Assembly (NCBI GenBank): GCA_947453725.1
Contig: CANGHH010000009.1
Location: 141,420-205,419 of the forward strand
Length of the DNA: 64,000 bases
Source: Betaproteobacteria bacterium
Lineage (GTDB): Bacteria; Pseudomonadota; Gammaproteobacteria; Burkholderiales; Burkholderiaceae_C
Reading direction: 5' to 3'
A model generated the notes under the pieces. It did not search any database, was not told the DNA's origin, and saw nothing but the letters and a program-made list of their open reading frames with translations. A program made the position numbers and the translations under genes. Below are positions 35,268 to 43,657 of this stretch, piece after piece; positions within the stretch are counted from its first letter, which is position 1, and every line of letters begins with the position of its first letter.

Positions 35268-36877
35268 TCAACCGCCGACTGGCCCTGGCTGGAACCTGGG
35301 TCGGCTTGTCCGGTTGTGCGGCGCTGCCCGCCGACAGCCCGCTGGCGCCGGTGGTCAGCGCCGCGCCCGCGCCGGACCCCGACACGCCGCCGCCCGCGCC
35401 GCGCGAATTTCGTGGCGCCTGGGTGGCCACGGTCAGCAACATCGACTGGCCCAGCGCGCGCGGCCTGAGCGCCGCCGTGCAGCGCCGCGAAGCGGTGGTC
35501 TTGCTGGACCGCGCGCGGGCCATCGGCCTCAACGCGCTGATCCTGCAGGTGCGGCCGGCGGCCGACGCCATCTATCCCTCGGCGCTGGAACCGTGGACCG
35601 AGTTTCTCAGCGGCGAACAGGGCCAGCCGCCCTGGACCGCCGGCGAGCCGGCCTGGGACCCGTTGGCCTTCTGGGTCCAGGAGGCGCACCGCCGCGGCCT
35701 GGAACTGCACGCCTGGATCAACCCCTACCGCGCGCGGCACAGTGCCGCCAGGTCGCCGCTGGCCGCGTCGCACATCGCGGTGCGCCGGCCCGAACTGGTC
35801 CGCCGCTACGGTGACATGCTGTGGCTGGACCCGGGCGAGCCCGACGCCGCCACCCACACGCTGGCCGTGGTCGCCGACCTGGTGCACCGCTACGACATCG
35901 ACGGCCTGCACATCGACGACTACTTCTATCCCTACCCGGTGCCGGGTGCGACCCCGGTACCGGGCGCGGCCGGCACGCCGCCGGACCTGCCTTTCCCCGA
36001 CGACGGGTCCTACGCCCGCTACCGGCTGGCGGCCGGGCCGCTGGCCCGCGACGATTGGCGCCGCGCCAACGTCGATGCGCTGGTCGAGGCGCTGTACCGC
36101 ACGGTGCACGCGGTGAAACCGGGGGTGCGCTTCGGCGTCAGCCCTTTCGGCGTCGGCAAGCCCGAACTGCGGCCCGCCGGTGTGGTGGGTTTCAGCCAGT
36201 ACGACAAGCTCCACGCCGACGCCGAACGCTGGCTGGCGCAGGGCTGGCTGGACTACCTGGCGCCGCAGCTCTACTGGCCGATCGACCGTGCAGGCCTGCA
36301 GTTCCCGGTGCTGCTGGATTACTGGCTGGCGCAGAACCCCGTGCAGCGGCATGTCTGGCCGGGGCTGTTCAGCAGCCAGGTCGGGCGCAACTGGCCGGCG
36401 CGCGAAATCGTCGAGCAGATCGCCGTGCAGCGCAGCCGGGCGGCCGCCGGTGGCCACATCCACTTCAGCCTGGTCGCGCTGCAGCAGGACCGCGACGGCC
36501 TGGCCACGCTGCTGCAGATGGGCCCCTACGCCCAGCCTGCACTGGTGCCGGCCACGCCGGGGCTGGGCGGGCCGCCGCCCGCAGCGCCGCGGCTGATCCG
36601 GGCCGGCGCTCGCCTGCGCATCGGACCGACCACCGACGCAGGCAGCGCCAGCCCGCTGGCGACGGCCGGGGCTGCCGTCGAATTCCTGACCGCACCAGCC
36701 CCGGCCGCAGCGCCAGTGCTGTGGGCCGTCTGGCGCCGCGTCGGCGGCAACTGGCGCTTCGCCGTGCAGCCGGCCGGCGAAGTCGACATCGACATCGCCG
36801 GCGCCAGCCTGATCAGCGTCAGCGCCGTCGACCGCCTCGGCCAACCCGGTCCCGCCACCTCGATCCGCCTGCCATGA
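35264..36877 (+). CDS. GHL10 (DUF187/YngK-like) glycoside-hydrolase-like lipoprotein
   Basis: 537 aa from GTG (MINRRLALAG); lipobox LSGC near residue 18. The GHL10 barrel signatures are clear: REFRGAWVATVSNIDWP, LILQVRPAADA, LHAWINPYR, GLHIDDYFYPYP, and FGVSPFGVGKP, with YLAPQLYWPI near the end of the barrel. A C-terminal beta domain follows (about residues 440-537). Family members occur in cell-wall recycling loci and may cleave MurNAc-containing glycans. It overlaps the murQ start (ATGA). Confidence 0.88.
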   Translation: MINRRLALAGTWVGLSGCAALPADSPLAPVVSAAPAPDPDTPPPAPREFRGAWVATVSNIDWPSARGLSAAVQRREAVVLLDRARAIGLNALILQVRPAADAIYPSALEPWTEFLSGEQGQPPWTAGEPAWDPLAFWVQEAHRRGLELHAWINPYRARHSAARSPLAASHIAVRRPELVRRYGDMLWLDPGEPDAATHTLAVVADLVHRYDIDGLHIDDYFYPYPVPGATPVPGAAGTPPDLPFPDDGSYARYRLAAGPLARDDWRRANVDALVEALYRTVHAVKPGVRFGVSPFGVGKPELRPAGVVGFSQYDKLHADAERWLAQGWLDYLAPQLYWPIDRAGLQFPVLLDYWLAQNPVQRHVWPGLFSSQVGRNWPAREIVEQIAVQRSRAAAGGHIHFSLVALQQDRDGLATLLQMGPYAQPALVPATPGLGGPPPAAPRLIRAGARLRIGPTTDAGSASPLATAGAAVEFLTAPAPAAAPVLWAVWRRVGGNWRFAVQPAGEVDIDIAGASLISVSAVDRLGQPGPATSIRLP

Positions 36878-37785
36878 AGCCCTTGCTGAACACCGAAAGA
36901 CCGCACCCGGTCCACACCCAGCTGGAACGCTGCGACACGGCGGCGCTGGTCGATGCGCTGGCCGCCGACCAGGCGCTGGCCGCGCAGGCCGTGCGCGCGG
37001 CCGGACTGGCGCTGGCGCAGGCGGTGGACGCCGCCACGCCGCGGCTGGCGGCCGGCGGACGCATCGTCTACGTCGGCGCCGGCACCAGCGGGCGGCTCGG
37101 GCTGCTCGACAGCGTCGAGTTGCACCCGACTTTTTCCTGGCCGCGCGAGCGTTCGCCAGCGCTGCTGGCCGGTGGCGAGCGCGCCCTCTTCGTCGCCGTC
37201 GAAGGCGCCGAAGACAGCGTCGAAGCCGGCGCCGCCGACATCGCCGCGCTGAACATCACACCCTTGGATGTGGTGCTGCTGATCGCCGCTTCGGGGACCA
37301 CGCCGTACACGATCGCCGCGGCCGGCGCGGCGCGCGCCGCCGGTGCGCTGACCGTCGGTATCGCCAACAACCCCGGCACGCCGTTGCCGGCGGTCTGCGA
37401 GATCGGCGTCGTCCTGGACACCGGGCCCGAAGTCATCAGCGGCAGCACGCGGCTGAAGGCCGGCACGGCGCAGAAGATCGCGCTGAATACCTTCAGCAGC
37501 GCGGTGATGGTGCGGTTGCACAAGGTCTACGGCAACCTGATGGTCGACGTGCGGGCGACCAACGCCAAGCTGGTCGCCCGCGCGCTGCGCCTGACCGTGC
37601 TGGCCACCGGCGCCGAAAGCGCGGTGGCCGAAGCCGCGCTCGCGGCCTGCGGGTCGAGCGTGAAAGTGGCCATCGTGATGCTGAAAGCCGGCGTCGATGC
37701 AGCCTCCGCGTTGGCGCGGCTGGAGGTCGCGCAGGGCGACATCGACGGGGCCGTGGCTGCTGCAGCCGGGCCACTGGCGCCTTGA
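36874..37785 (+). CDS. murQ: N-acetylmuramic acid 6-phosphate etherase
   Basis: 303 aa from MKPLLNTERPHPV. The SIS domain shows VYVGAGTSGRLGLLDSVELHPTF, the catalytic glutamate region VEGAEDSVEAG, AASGTTPYTIAA, and VRLHKVYGNLMVDVRATNAKL. It converts MurNAc-6-phosphate to GlcNAc-6-phosphate and lactate in the cytoplasm. Position after a sugar kinase and amidase supports a complete recycling route. One base separates it from the NagX-like gene. Confidence 0.95.
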   Translation: MKPLLNTERPHPVHTQLERCDTAALVDALAADQALAAQAVRAAGLALAQAVDAATPRLAAGGRIVYVGAGTSGRLGLLDSVELHPTFSWPRERSPALLAGGERALFVAVEGAEDSVEAGAADIAALNITPLDVVLLIAASGTTPYTIAAAGAARAAGALTVGIANNPGTPLPAVCEIGVVLDTGPEVISGSTRLKAGTAQKIALNTFSSAVMVRLHKVYGNLMVDVRATNAKLVARALRLTVLATGAESAVAEAALAACGSSVKVAIVMLKAGVDAASALARLEVAQGDIDGAVAAAAGPLAP

Positions 37786-37786
37786 G

Positions 37787-38950
37787 ATGAGCGGTCGTCT
37801 GCGTTCGCTGGACGTCTTCCGCGGCGCCACCGTGGCGCTGATGATCCTGGTCAACAACCCCGGCAGCTGGGCCCACCTCTACCCGCCGCTGGCTCACGCC
37901 GGCTGGCACGGCTGCACGCCGACCGACCTGGTCTTTCCGTTCTTCCTGTTCGCGGTCGGCAACGCGCTGGCCTTGGTGCTGCCAGGGCTTCGGGGCGCGC
38001 CGCCGGCGGTGTTCTGGGCGCGCGTCGCGCGGCGCACGCTGCTGATCTTCGCCATCGGCCTGTTCCTGAACGCCGCGCCTTTCGTGCGCTGGGATGGGGA
38101 CGGTGCGCTGGTGCCGAAGGCTTGGGAAACGCTGCGCATCATGGGCGTGCTGCAACGCATCGCCTTGTGCTTCGGGGTGGCCGCGGCCATCGTCTGGCTC
38201 TTCGGCCGCCGCGGCGCGCTGGTTGCGGCTGCTGCGCTGCTGGGTGGCTACGCGCTGGCCTGCGCCACCCTGGGTGACGCGGGCGACCCCTACGGCCTGA
38301 CCGGCTGGTTCGGCACCGCCATCGACCGCAGCCTGCTCGGTGCCAGCCACCTCTACCGCGGCGATGGCCTGCCCTTCGATCCCGAAGGCCTGGCCAGCAC
38401 GCCGCCGGCGATCGCCCAGGTGCTGCTGGGCTGGTGGGTCGGCGACCTCATCCGCCGCGAGCCCGCAGGTCCGGCCTTGGTCTCGCGGCTGTTCATGGTC
38501 GGCACTGGCCTGCTGATGGCGGGCTACCTTTGGCAGCTGGAACTGCCCTTCAACAAGAAGATCTGGACCTCCAGCTACGTGCTGCACAGCACCGGCCTGG
38601 CCACCTTGGCGCTGGCCGCGCTGTGCCAGCTGCTCGAACTGAAGCCGCAGCCCGATCAGCCGCCGGTCTGGCTGCGCAGCCTGGAAGCCCTCGGGCGCAA
38701 CCCGTTGTTCGTCTTCGTGCTCAGCGGCCTGGTGCCGCGCGTGCTGGGCCTGCTGCGTTGGGCCGACGGCTTCAAGGCCGACGGCAGCGTGCACTGGATC
38801 ACCCCGCTGCCCTGGGTCTACCAGAATCTCTTCGCCAACCTGGCCAGCGACCCGCGCCTGGGCTCTTTCCTGTTCGCCGCGGCCAACCTGGCGGTCTACG
38901 GCCTGCTGGCCGTCTGGCTGGACCGCCGCCAGATCTACATCCGGGTCTGA
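37787..38950 (+). CDS. nagX: NagX-like membrane acyltransferase (HGSNAT/DUF5009 family)
   Basis: 387 aa, about 10 membrane helices. Start MSGRLRSLDVFRGATVALMI; the LDVFRG opening, the NNPGSW loop, HAGWHGCTPTDLVFPFFLF and LRIMGVLQRIALCF are family signatures of heparan-alpha-glucosaminide N-acetyltransferase relatives. In bacteria, NagX lies in N-acetylglucosamine use loci and probably acylates or exchanges amino sugars at the inner membrane. It is the last gene of the cell-wall recycling operon. Confidence 0.85.
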   Translation: MSGRLRSLDVFRGATVALMILVNNPGSWAHLYPPLAHAGWHGCTPTDLVFPFFLFAVGNALALVLPGLRGAPPAVFWARVARRTLLIFAIGLFLNAAPFVRWDGDGALVPKAWETLRIMGVLQRIALCFGVAAAIVWLFGRRGALVAAAALLGGYALACATLGDAGDPYGLTGWFGTAIDRSLLGASHLYRGDGLPFDPEGLASTPPAIAQVLLGWWVGDLIRREPAGPALVSRLFMVGTGLLMAGYLWQLELPFNKKIWTSSYVLHSTGLATLALAALCQLLELKPQPDQPPVWLRSLEALGRNPLFVFVLSGLVPRVLGLLRWADGFKADGSVHWITPLPWVYQNLFANLASDPRLGSFLFAAANLAVYGLLAVWLDRRQIYIRV

Positions 38951-38992
38951 ACCCTCCAGGGGTCCGGCGCGTGCGGCGCTGCCGTGGGGCGG

Positions 38993-39346
38993 CTATTGCT
39001 GCATCAGGACCTCGAAGCCGCCGTAGATCAGCCGCTTGCCGTCGAAGGGCGCGGCCAACGCGTCGGGCTGCATGCGCGGGTCGGCCATGATCTTTTTCCA
39101 GCCCTCGTCGCGCGCCGCCTTCGACGGCCAGGTGATCCACGAGAACACCACCGTTTCGCCGGGCTCGCGCTTCACGGCCATCGGAAAAGAGGTGGCCTTG
39201 CCTTCCGGGACATCGTCGCCCCAGCATTCCACAACGCTCAAGGCGCCGTGTTCCTTGATCACCGGGGCCGCGTACTCGGCGTGTTGCAGGTAGGCCCCGC
39301 GGTTGGCGGTGGGCACCGGGGTGACGAATCCGTCGACGTAAGGCAT
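38993..39346 (-). CDS. DUF1428 family protein
   Basis: 117 aa from MPYVDGFVTPVP, with AGGAG 8 bases upstream. The phrase YAAPVIKEHGALSVVECWGDDVPEG, FSWITWPSKAARDEGW and DGKRLIYGGFEVL are typical of the dimeric alpha/beta barrel DUF1428 (YbaA) proteins. Function unknown. It is convergent with the NagX gene and divergent from a small secreted peptide. Confidence 0.9.
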   Translation of the reverse strand: MPYVDGFVTPVPTANRGAYLQHAEYAAPVIKEHGALSVVECWGDDVPEGKATSFPMAVKREPGETVVFSWITWPSKAARDEGWKKIMADPRMQPDALAAPFDGKRLIYGGFEVLMQQ

Positions 39347-39506
39347 GGCGGGGCTCCTGGAATCCGTGGGCAGGCGGCCATCTTGCGCCAACTGCGGGGC
39401 GCTGCGGAAGCGGCGTTCGGTGCTGGCACGCTGAACGCCACAGCGGTCACACGGCAGAATCCACAGCGGCCACCTGCTCGGGATGGTCATGACGGGCAGG
39501 GTGACC

Positions 39507-39632
39507 ATGACTACTTTTCGCAAATCAGCGCTGCTGATCGCACTGGCGACCACCGGCCCCGGCTACGCCCAAGACGCGGCACCGACGCCGCAGCAGTCGC
39601 AGCCGCTGTCGGTGCCGCCAGCCCGCCCATGA
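39507..39632 (+). CDS. small exported peptide upstream of truD
   Basis: 41 aa: a signal peptide (MTTFRKSALLIALATTGPGY, cleavage near YAQ) and a 19-residue Pro/Gln-rich tail. GCAGGG lies 5 bases before the ATG. The stop overlaps the truD ATG, so translation is coupled. Too short to recognise; it may act as a leader for truD. Confidence 0.55.
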   Translation: MTTFRKSALLIALATTGPGYAQDAAPTPQQSQPLSVPPARP

Positions 39633-40642
39633 CCGACGCTCAGTACACGACCCTGCCGCAATGGCCCAACGCTTATCCGGCCAGCGGCGCCAGCGCCACC
39701 CTGAAATTCCTCAATGAGGATTTCATCGTGACCGAGCTGCCGCTGCAGCTGCCCGCCGGTGAGGGCGAACACATCTGGCTGGACGTCGAAAAAAGCGGTG
39801 CCAACACCGCCTTCGTCGCCCAGCAGCTGGCCGAGGCCGCCGGCGTGCAGGACAGGGACGTGGGCTATGCCGGCCTGAAGGACCGCTACGCCATCACCCG
39901 TCAGTGGTTCAGCATCTATCTGCCGAAGGGCGAAACGCCCGACCTGACCCAGCTTCAGCACCCGGAATTCAAGGTGCTGAGTCAGAGCCGCCACGTGAAA
40001 AAGCTGCGCCCCGGTGGTCTGCAGGGCAACCGATTCCGCATCGTGCTGCGTGATGTGACCGGCGACCGCGACGCCATCGAGGCCAATCTCCAGGCTGTTG
40101 CTTCACATGGCGCGCCCAACTATTTCGGCGCCCAACGCTTCGGTCACGATGGCGGCAACGTCGAACAGGGTCGGGCCATGCTGGCGCGCGAAATCCGCGT
40201 GCGCAACCCGAAGAAGAAGGGTATCTACCTGTCGGCGGTGCGCTCCTTCGTCTTCAATGAAGTGCTGGCGCTGCGAATTCAGCAGGGACTCTGGGACAAG
40301 ACCCAGCCCGGTGACGTGCTGGACGAGGCGGGCCGGCCCACCGGGCCGCTCTGGGGCCGGGGCCGCGTGAGCGCCACCGATCAAGCGCAGGCCCTGGAAA
40401 ACGGCGTGGCTGAACGTCACGCCACCTTGTGCAACGGCATGGAACATGCCGGTCTGGATCAGGAGCGCCGCGCTCTGGTGGCGAGCCCGGTGGACATGTC
40501 ATGGGAATGGCCGCAAGACCGTCAACTGGTGCTCACCTTCTCTTTGCCCGCCGGGAATTACGCGACTGCCGTTCTGAACGAAATCCTCCGCACCACCGAG
40601 CCTGACCGGCACACAGAGAGCGAGTCTGCGGCTGTTGATTGA
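39629..40642 (+). CDS. truD: tRNA pseudouridine(13) synthase
   Basis: 337 aa from MTDAQYTTLPQWP. The TruD catalytic motif is DVGYAGLKDRYAITRQWF with the active-site aspartate; the inserted TRUD domain contains NYFGAQRFGHDGGNVEQGR and LSAVRSFVFNEVLA. It modifies U13 of tRNA-Glu. Its start overlaps the stop of a small exported peptide. The 3' flank (40690-40706) has a 6-bp stem with an AAAAA loop. Confidence 0.95.
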   Translation: MTDAQYTTLPQWPNAYPASGASATLKFLNEDFIVTELPLQLPAGEGEHIWLDVEKSGANTAFVAQQLAEAAGVQDRDVGYAGLKDRYAITRQWFSIYLPKGETPDLTQLQHPEFKVLSQSRHVKKLRPGGLQGNRFRIVLRDVTGDRDAIEANLQAVASHGAPNYFGAQRFGHDGGNVEQGRAMLAREIRVRNPKKKGIYLSAVRSFVFNEVLALRIQQGLWDKTQPGDVLDEAGRPTGPLWGRGRVSATDQAQALENGVAERHATLCNGMEHAGLDQERRALVASPVDMSWEWPQDRQLVLTFSLPAGNYATAVLNEILRTTEPDRHTESESAAVD

Positions 40643-40689
40643 CGGTGTTCTCACCTGGGGTTGAAGGGGGGCAGGCCTTGTCCCTTCCC

Positions 40690-40706
40690 CGGCCGAAAAA
40701 CGGCCG
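40690..40706. terminator. short hairpin between convergent truD and MarR genes
   Basis: CGGCCG (40690-40695) and CGGCCG (40701-40706) pair around AAAAA. Only TT follows, so it is a weak terminator candidate for either gene. Confidence 0.3.
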
Positions 40707-40726
40707 TTCGCCCGGCGCCCTGGCGT

Positions 40727-41188
40727 TCAGTCCTCCACCGCACGATCCCCATCCGCCAGCGCCGCCTGCACGGTTTCGATCATCGCGTGCAGCGCCGCCA
40801 CCTGATCGTCACCCAGGCGCCGGTTCAGCGACAGCTGGGCACGCTTCCAGTGGGCCTTGGCTTCGGCGTGCTTGGCGCGGCCGGCGGGGGTGGTGGTGAT
40901 CGAGCGTGACCGCGCATCCGCACCCGGCCCCTGTTCGCACCAGCCCTGGTCAATCAGCGCGCGCAGGTTTCGGGTCAGCGTGGATGCGTCCATGCCCATC
41001 CGCGCGGCCAGCGCCTTGGGCGCCACCGGGCCCAGCGCCGCGACGTGCGACAGCAGCGAATACTGCGTGGACTTCAGACCCGTCTTCGCCAGCTGCGCGT
41101 CGTACAGCCGCGCCACGCTGCGCAGCAATTGCCGCAGCTTGAAGTTGGTGCAGCCCTGAGCTTGCGTGGGCGCGGAGGTCTTGGGCAT
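40727..41188 (-). CDS. MarR-family transcriptional regulator
   Basis: 153 aa from MPKTSAPTQAQG. Winged-helix core: STQYSLLSHVAALGPVAPKALAARMGMDASTLTRNL, then DQGWCEQGPGADARSRSI for the wing. It lies divergent from a MATE efflux gene; the 65-bp gap contains a perfect 12-bp palindrome and a second related dyad. It therefore probably represses the MATE gene and itself, responding to a small phenolic or drug ligand. Confidence 0.9.
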   Translation of the reverse strand: MPKTSAPTQAQGCTNFKLRQLLRSVARLYDAQLAKTGLKSTQYSLLSHVAALGPVAPKALAARMGMDASTLTRNLRALIDQGWCEQGPGADARSRSITTTPAGRAKHAEAKAHWKRAQLSLNRRLGDDQVAALHAMIETVQAALADGDRAVED

Positions 41189-41200
41189 GGGATACTTTAA

Positions 41201-41226
41201 TTGCATATGCAAGCTTTGCATCTGCA
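41201..41226. promoter_or_regulatory. probable MarR operator between marR-type and MATE genes
   Basis: TTGCATATGCAA (41201-41212) is a perfect palindrome; TGCATCTGCA (41217-41226) repeats the half-site 4 bases later. Both lie between the divergent starts and would cover promoter elements in each direction. Confidence 0.65.
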
Positions 41227-41253
41227 TATCCTCTGAACGCAAGGCCAGCACCC

Positions 41254-42603
41254 GTGAACCCCGCCGCCAACCCGCTGCTCAGCGGCCCTATCCTGCCCAC
41301 GCTGCTGCGCTTCGCGCTGCCCAATATGGCGGCGATGCTGGCCACGGCGCTGGCCACCATCGCCGAGACCGGCTTCGTCGGCAGCATGGGCGTGGCCTCG
41401 CTGGCCGGCATGGCGCTGGTCTTCCCGATGGTCATGCTGCAGCAGATGCTGTCGGCCGGCGCGATGGGCGGCGGCGTGTCGTCGGCGATCAGCCGCGCCC
41501 TGGGTGCTGGCGACGTGGCGCGGGCCAACGCGCTGGCCGTCCATGCGCTGTGGATTGCCCTGTGCGTCGGCGCCGTCAGCAGCGCGCTGATGCTGGCTTG
41601 CGGGCCCGCCCTCTACGCCGCGCTGGGCGGGCGTGGCGCTGCGCTCGAGCAGGCCGTGGCCTATTCGAATGTGGCCTTCCTGGGCTCGATCGGCATCTGG
41701 CTGCTGAACACTTTCGCGTCGGTGATCCGCGGCAGCGGCAATATGCGCGTGCCGTCGGCGACGCTGCTGGTGGTGGCCGCCACGCAGGTGCTGGTTGGCG
41801 GCGCCTGCGGCCTCGGCTGGCTGGGCCTGCCGCGCGGCGGCATGGCCGGCGTGGCGCTCGGCCAGGTGCTGGCCTACGGCGGCGGCGCGGTCTTCCTGTT
41901 CGCCTACCTGCGGTCGGGCCGCGCGCGGCTGCAGCTGGCGGTGGGGGCCACGCAACTGCAGCCCGAGCTGCTGCGCGACATCCTGCGCGTCGGCGCGCTG
42001 GCCTGCCTGTCGCCGTTCCAGACGGTGCTGACGGTCCTGGTGCTGACGCGCCTGGTGGCCCGCTTCGGCACCGATGCGCTGGCCGGCTACGGCATCGGCA
42101 CGCGGCTGGAATTCCTGCTGGTGCCGATCGCCTTTGCGGTCGGCGTGGCCTCGGTGCCGCTGGTCGGCATGGCCATCGGCGCCGGCCGCATCGAACGCGC
42201 ACGGCGGGTGGCCGGGGTCTCGGCGGCGCTGGCCTTCGTCGGTCTGGGCCTGCTCGGCCTGGGCCTCGCGCTGTTCCCCGACGGCTGGACCGGCCTGTTC
42301 ACGCGCGATGCCGCGGTGCTGGCCTCGGCCGCCACCTACTTCCACTGGGTCGGGCCGGGCTACGGCCTGTTCGGGCTGGGCCTGTGCCTGTACTTCTCGT
42401 CGCTGGGCGCCGGGCAGGCCGGCGGGCCGGTGCTGGCCGGCACGCTGCGGCTGGCCGTGGTGGGCTTGGGCGGCTGGTGGCTGGCCGAAGCGCAGGCCGA
42501 AACCTGGACCATCTTCGCGCTGGCCGGCGGCGGCATGCTGGCCTACGGCCTGTCGATGGCGTTGCTGGTTCACCGCGCGAAGTGGGGGCCCAAGACGGCT
42601 TGA
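41254..42603 (+). CDS. MATE-family multidrug efflux transporter
   Basis: 449 aa starting at GTG (VNPAANPLLSGPILP), with twelve predicted membrane helices in two homologous halves. MATE phrases: LPNMAAMLATALATIAETGFVG, GGGVSSAISRALGAGD, NTFASVIRGSGNMRVPS and GIGTRLEFLLVPIAFAVG. It exports cationic or aromatic compounds with H+ or Na+. It is divergent from a MarR regulator whose operator lies between them. Confidence 0.9.
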   Translation: MNPAANPLLSGPILPTLLRFALPNMAAMLATALATIAETGFVGSMGVASLAGMALVFPMVMLQQMLSAGAMGGGVSSAISRALGAGDVARANALAVHALWIALCVGAVSSALMLACGPALYAALGGRGAALEQAVAYSNVAFLGSIGIWLLNTFASVIRGSGNMRVPSATLLVVAATQVLVGGACGLGWLGLPRGGMAGVALGQVLAYGGGAVFLFAYLRSGRARLQLAVGATQLQPELLRDILRVGALACLSPFQTVLTVLVLTRLVARFGTDALAGYGIGTRLEFLLVPIAFAVGVASVPLVGMAIGAGRIERARRVAGVSAALAFVGLGLLGLGLALFPDGWTGLFTRDAAVLASAATYFHWVGPGYGLFGLGLCLYFSSLGAGQAGGPVLAGTLRLAVVGLGGWWLAEAQAETWTIFALAGGGMLAYGLSMALLVHRAKWGPKTA

Positions 42604-42640
42604 GGCGGCTGGAGGCGGCCTTCGGCGGGTGGCAGCGGGC

Positions 42641-43591
42641 TCAAGCCGGCAACTCGGCGCGACGCGGCAGGTCGGCACCCCGGCGGGAACAGGTGATGGC
42701 CGCCGCCCGCGCCGCAAAGGTCAGCACGGCCGCCAGATCGGCGGCACCCAGCCTGCGCAGCGCCGCGCGGTTCAGCAGCCCGCGTTCGGCCAGCGCCGTC
42801 AGCAGAGCGGCCTGGAAGGTGTCGCCGGCGCCCACGGTGTCGACGACCGGCACCGCCACCGGCGGCACCGCCACATGGTCGCTCGCCGTCCAGGCCCAGG
42901 CCCCTTCGCCGCCGCGCGTCACCACCACCAGCGCCACGCCGGCGGCCAGCCACCGCGCCGCCAGCTCGGCCGCCGCCACGCCGGGGTAGAGCAGACCCAG
43001 GTCCTCGTCGCTGACCTTCAACAGCTGGGTGCGCGGCAGCATCCAGGCCAGCGTGTCGCGCCAGCGCTGGATGTCGGGCTCGACCTTGAGCCGGATGTTG
43101 GGGTCGTAGGCGATGACCGCGCGTTCGCCTTCGCTTTCAAGGTCGCGCACCGTCTCGCGTTCGATCAAGGCCCGCTGCGTGGCGGCCACCGGCTCGACGA
43201 CCATCGTGTAGCTGCCGAACTGATAGGCCGGCACCGCCGGCACCCGGGCCAGCGCCGACAGCGGCAGCAGGCGGTCGGCCGCGCCTTCGCCGTAGAAGGC
43301 GTAGTTCGGCACGCCCTGCGCGTCGAGGCCGACCAGGCTCAGCGTGGCCGGCGCCTCGATGCGCACGGTGCAGGCGGTGTCGACCGCTTCGTCGTGCAGC
43401 GCCTGCATCAGGCGGTCGCCGAGGAAGCCGCTGGACACGCCGCCGAAGAAGGCCGCCGGCTGCCCCAGGCGGCGCAGGCCGATGGCCACGTTCAGCGGGC
43501 TGCCGCCGATGCGCGCATCCAGCGCCAGGCCGCTGGCCGTGGGGTCGGCGGCAAACACGTCCATCAGGGCTTCACCGCACACCACCACCAT
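42641..43591 (-). CDS. PfkB-family carbohydrate kinase (fructokinase-like)
   Basis: 316 aa. PfkB signatures: VVVCGEALMDVF at the start, GGSPLNVAIGLRRLG, and the ATP/anion-hole motif VPVVDTVGAGDTFQAALL with the catalytic aspartate. GGAG lies 6 bases before the ATG. It probably phosphorylates fructose or a related sugar; no transporter or other sugar gene lies beside it. Convergent with the MATE gene and divergent from the antiporter. Confidence 0.88.
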   Translation of the reverse strand: MVVVCGEALMDVFAADPTASGLALDARIGGSPLNVAIGLRRLGQPAAFFGGVSSGFLGDRLMQALHDEAVDTACTVRIEAPATLSLVGLDAQGVPNYAFYGEGAADRLLPLSALARVPAVPAYQFGSYTMVVEPVAATQRALIERETVRDLESEGERAVIAYDPNIRLKVEPDIQRWRDTLAWMLPRTQLLKVSDEDLGLLYPGVAAAELAARWLAAGVALVVVTRGGEGAWAWTASDHVAVPPVAVPVVDTVGAGDTFQAALLTALAERGLLNRAALRRLGAADLAAVLTFAARAAAITCSRRGADLPRRAELPA

Positions 43592-43657
43592 CTCGCGCTC
43601 CAGGCATTGACCTCAGCGGGAACTATAGAGTCGCGGCTCGTTCCGACCCAGTGCCGC

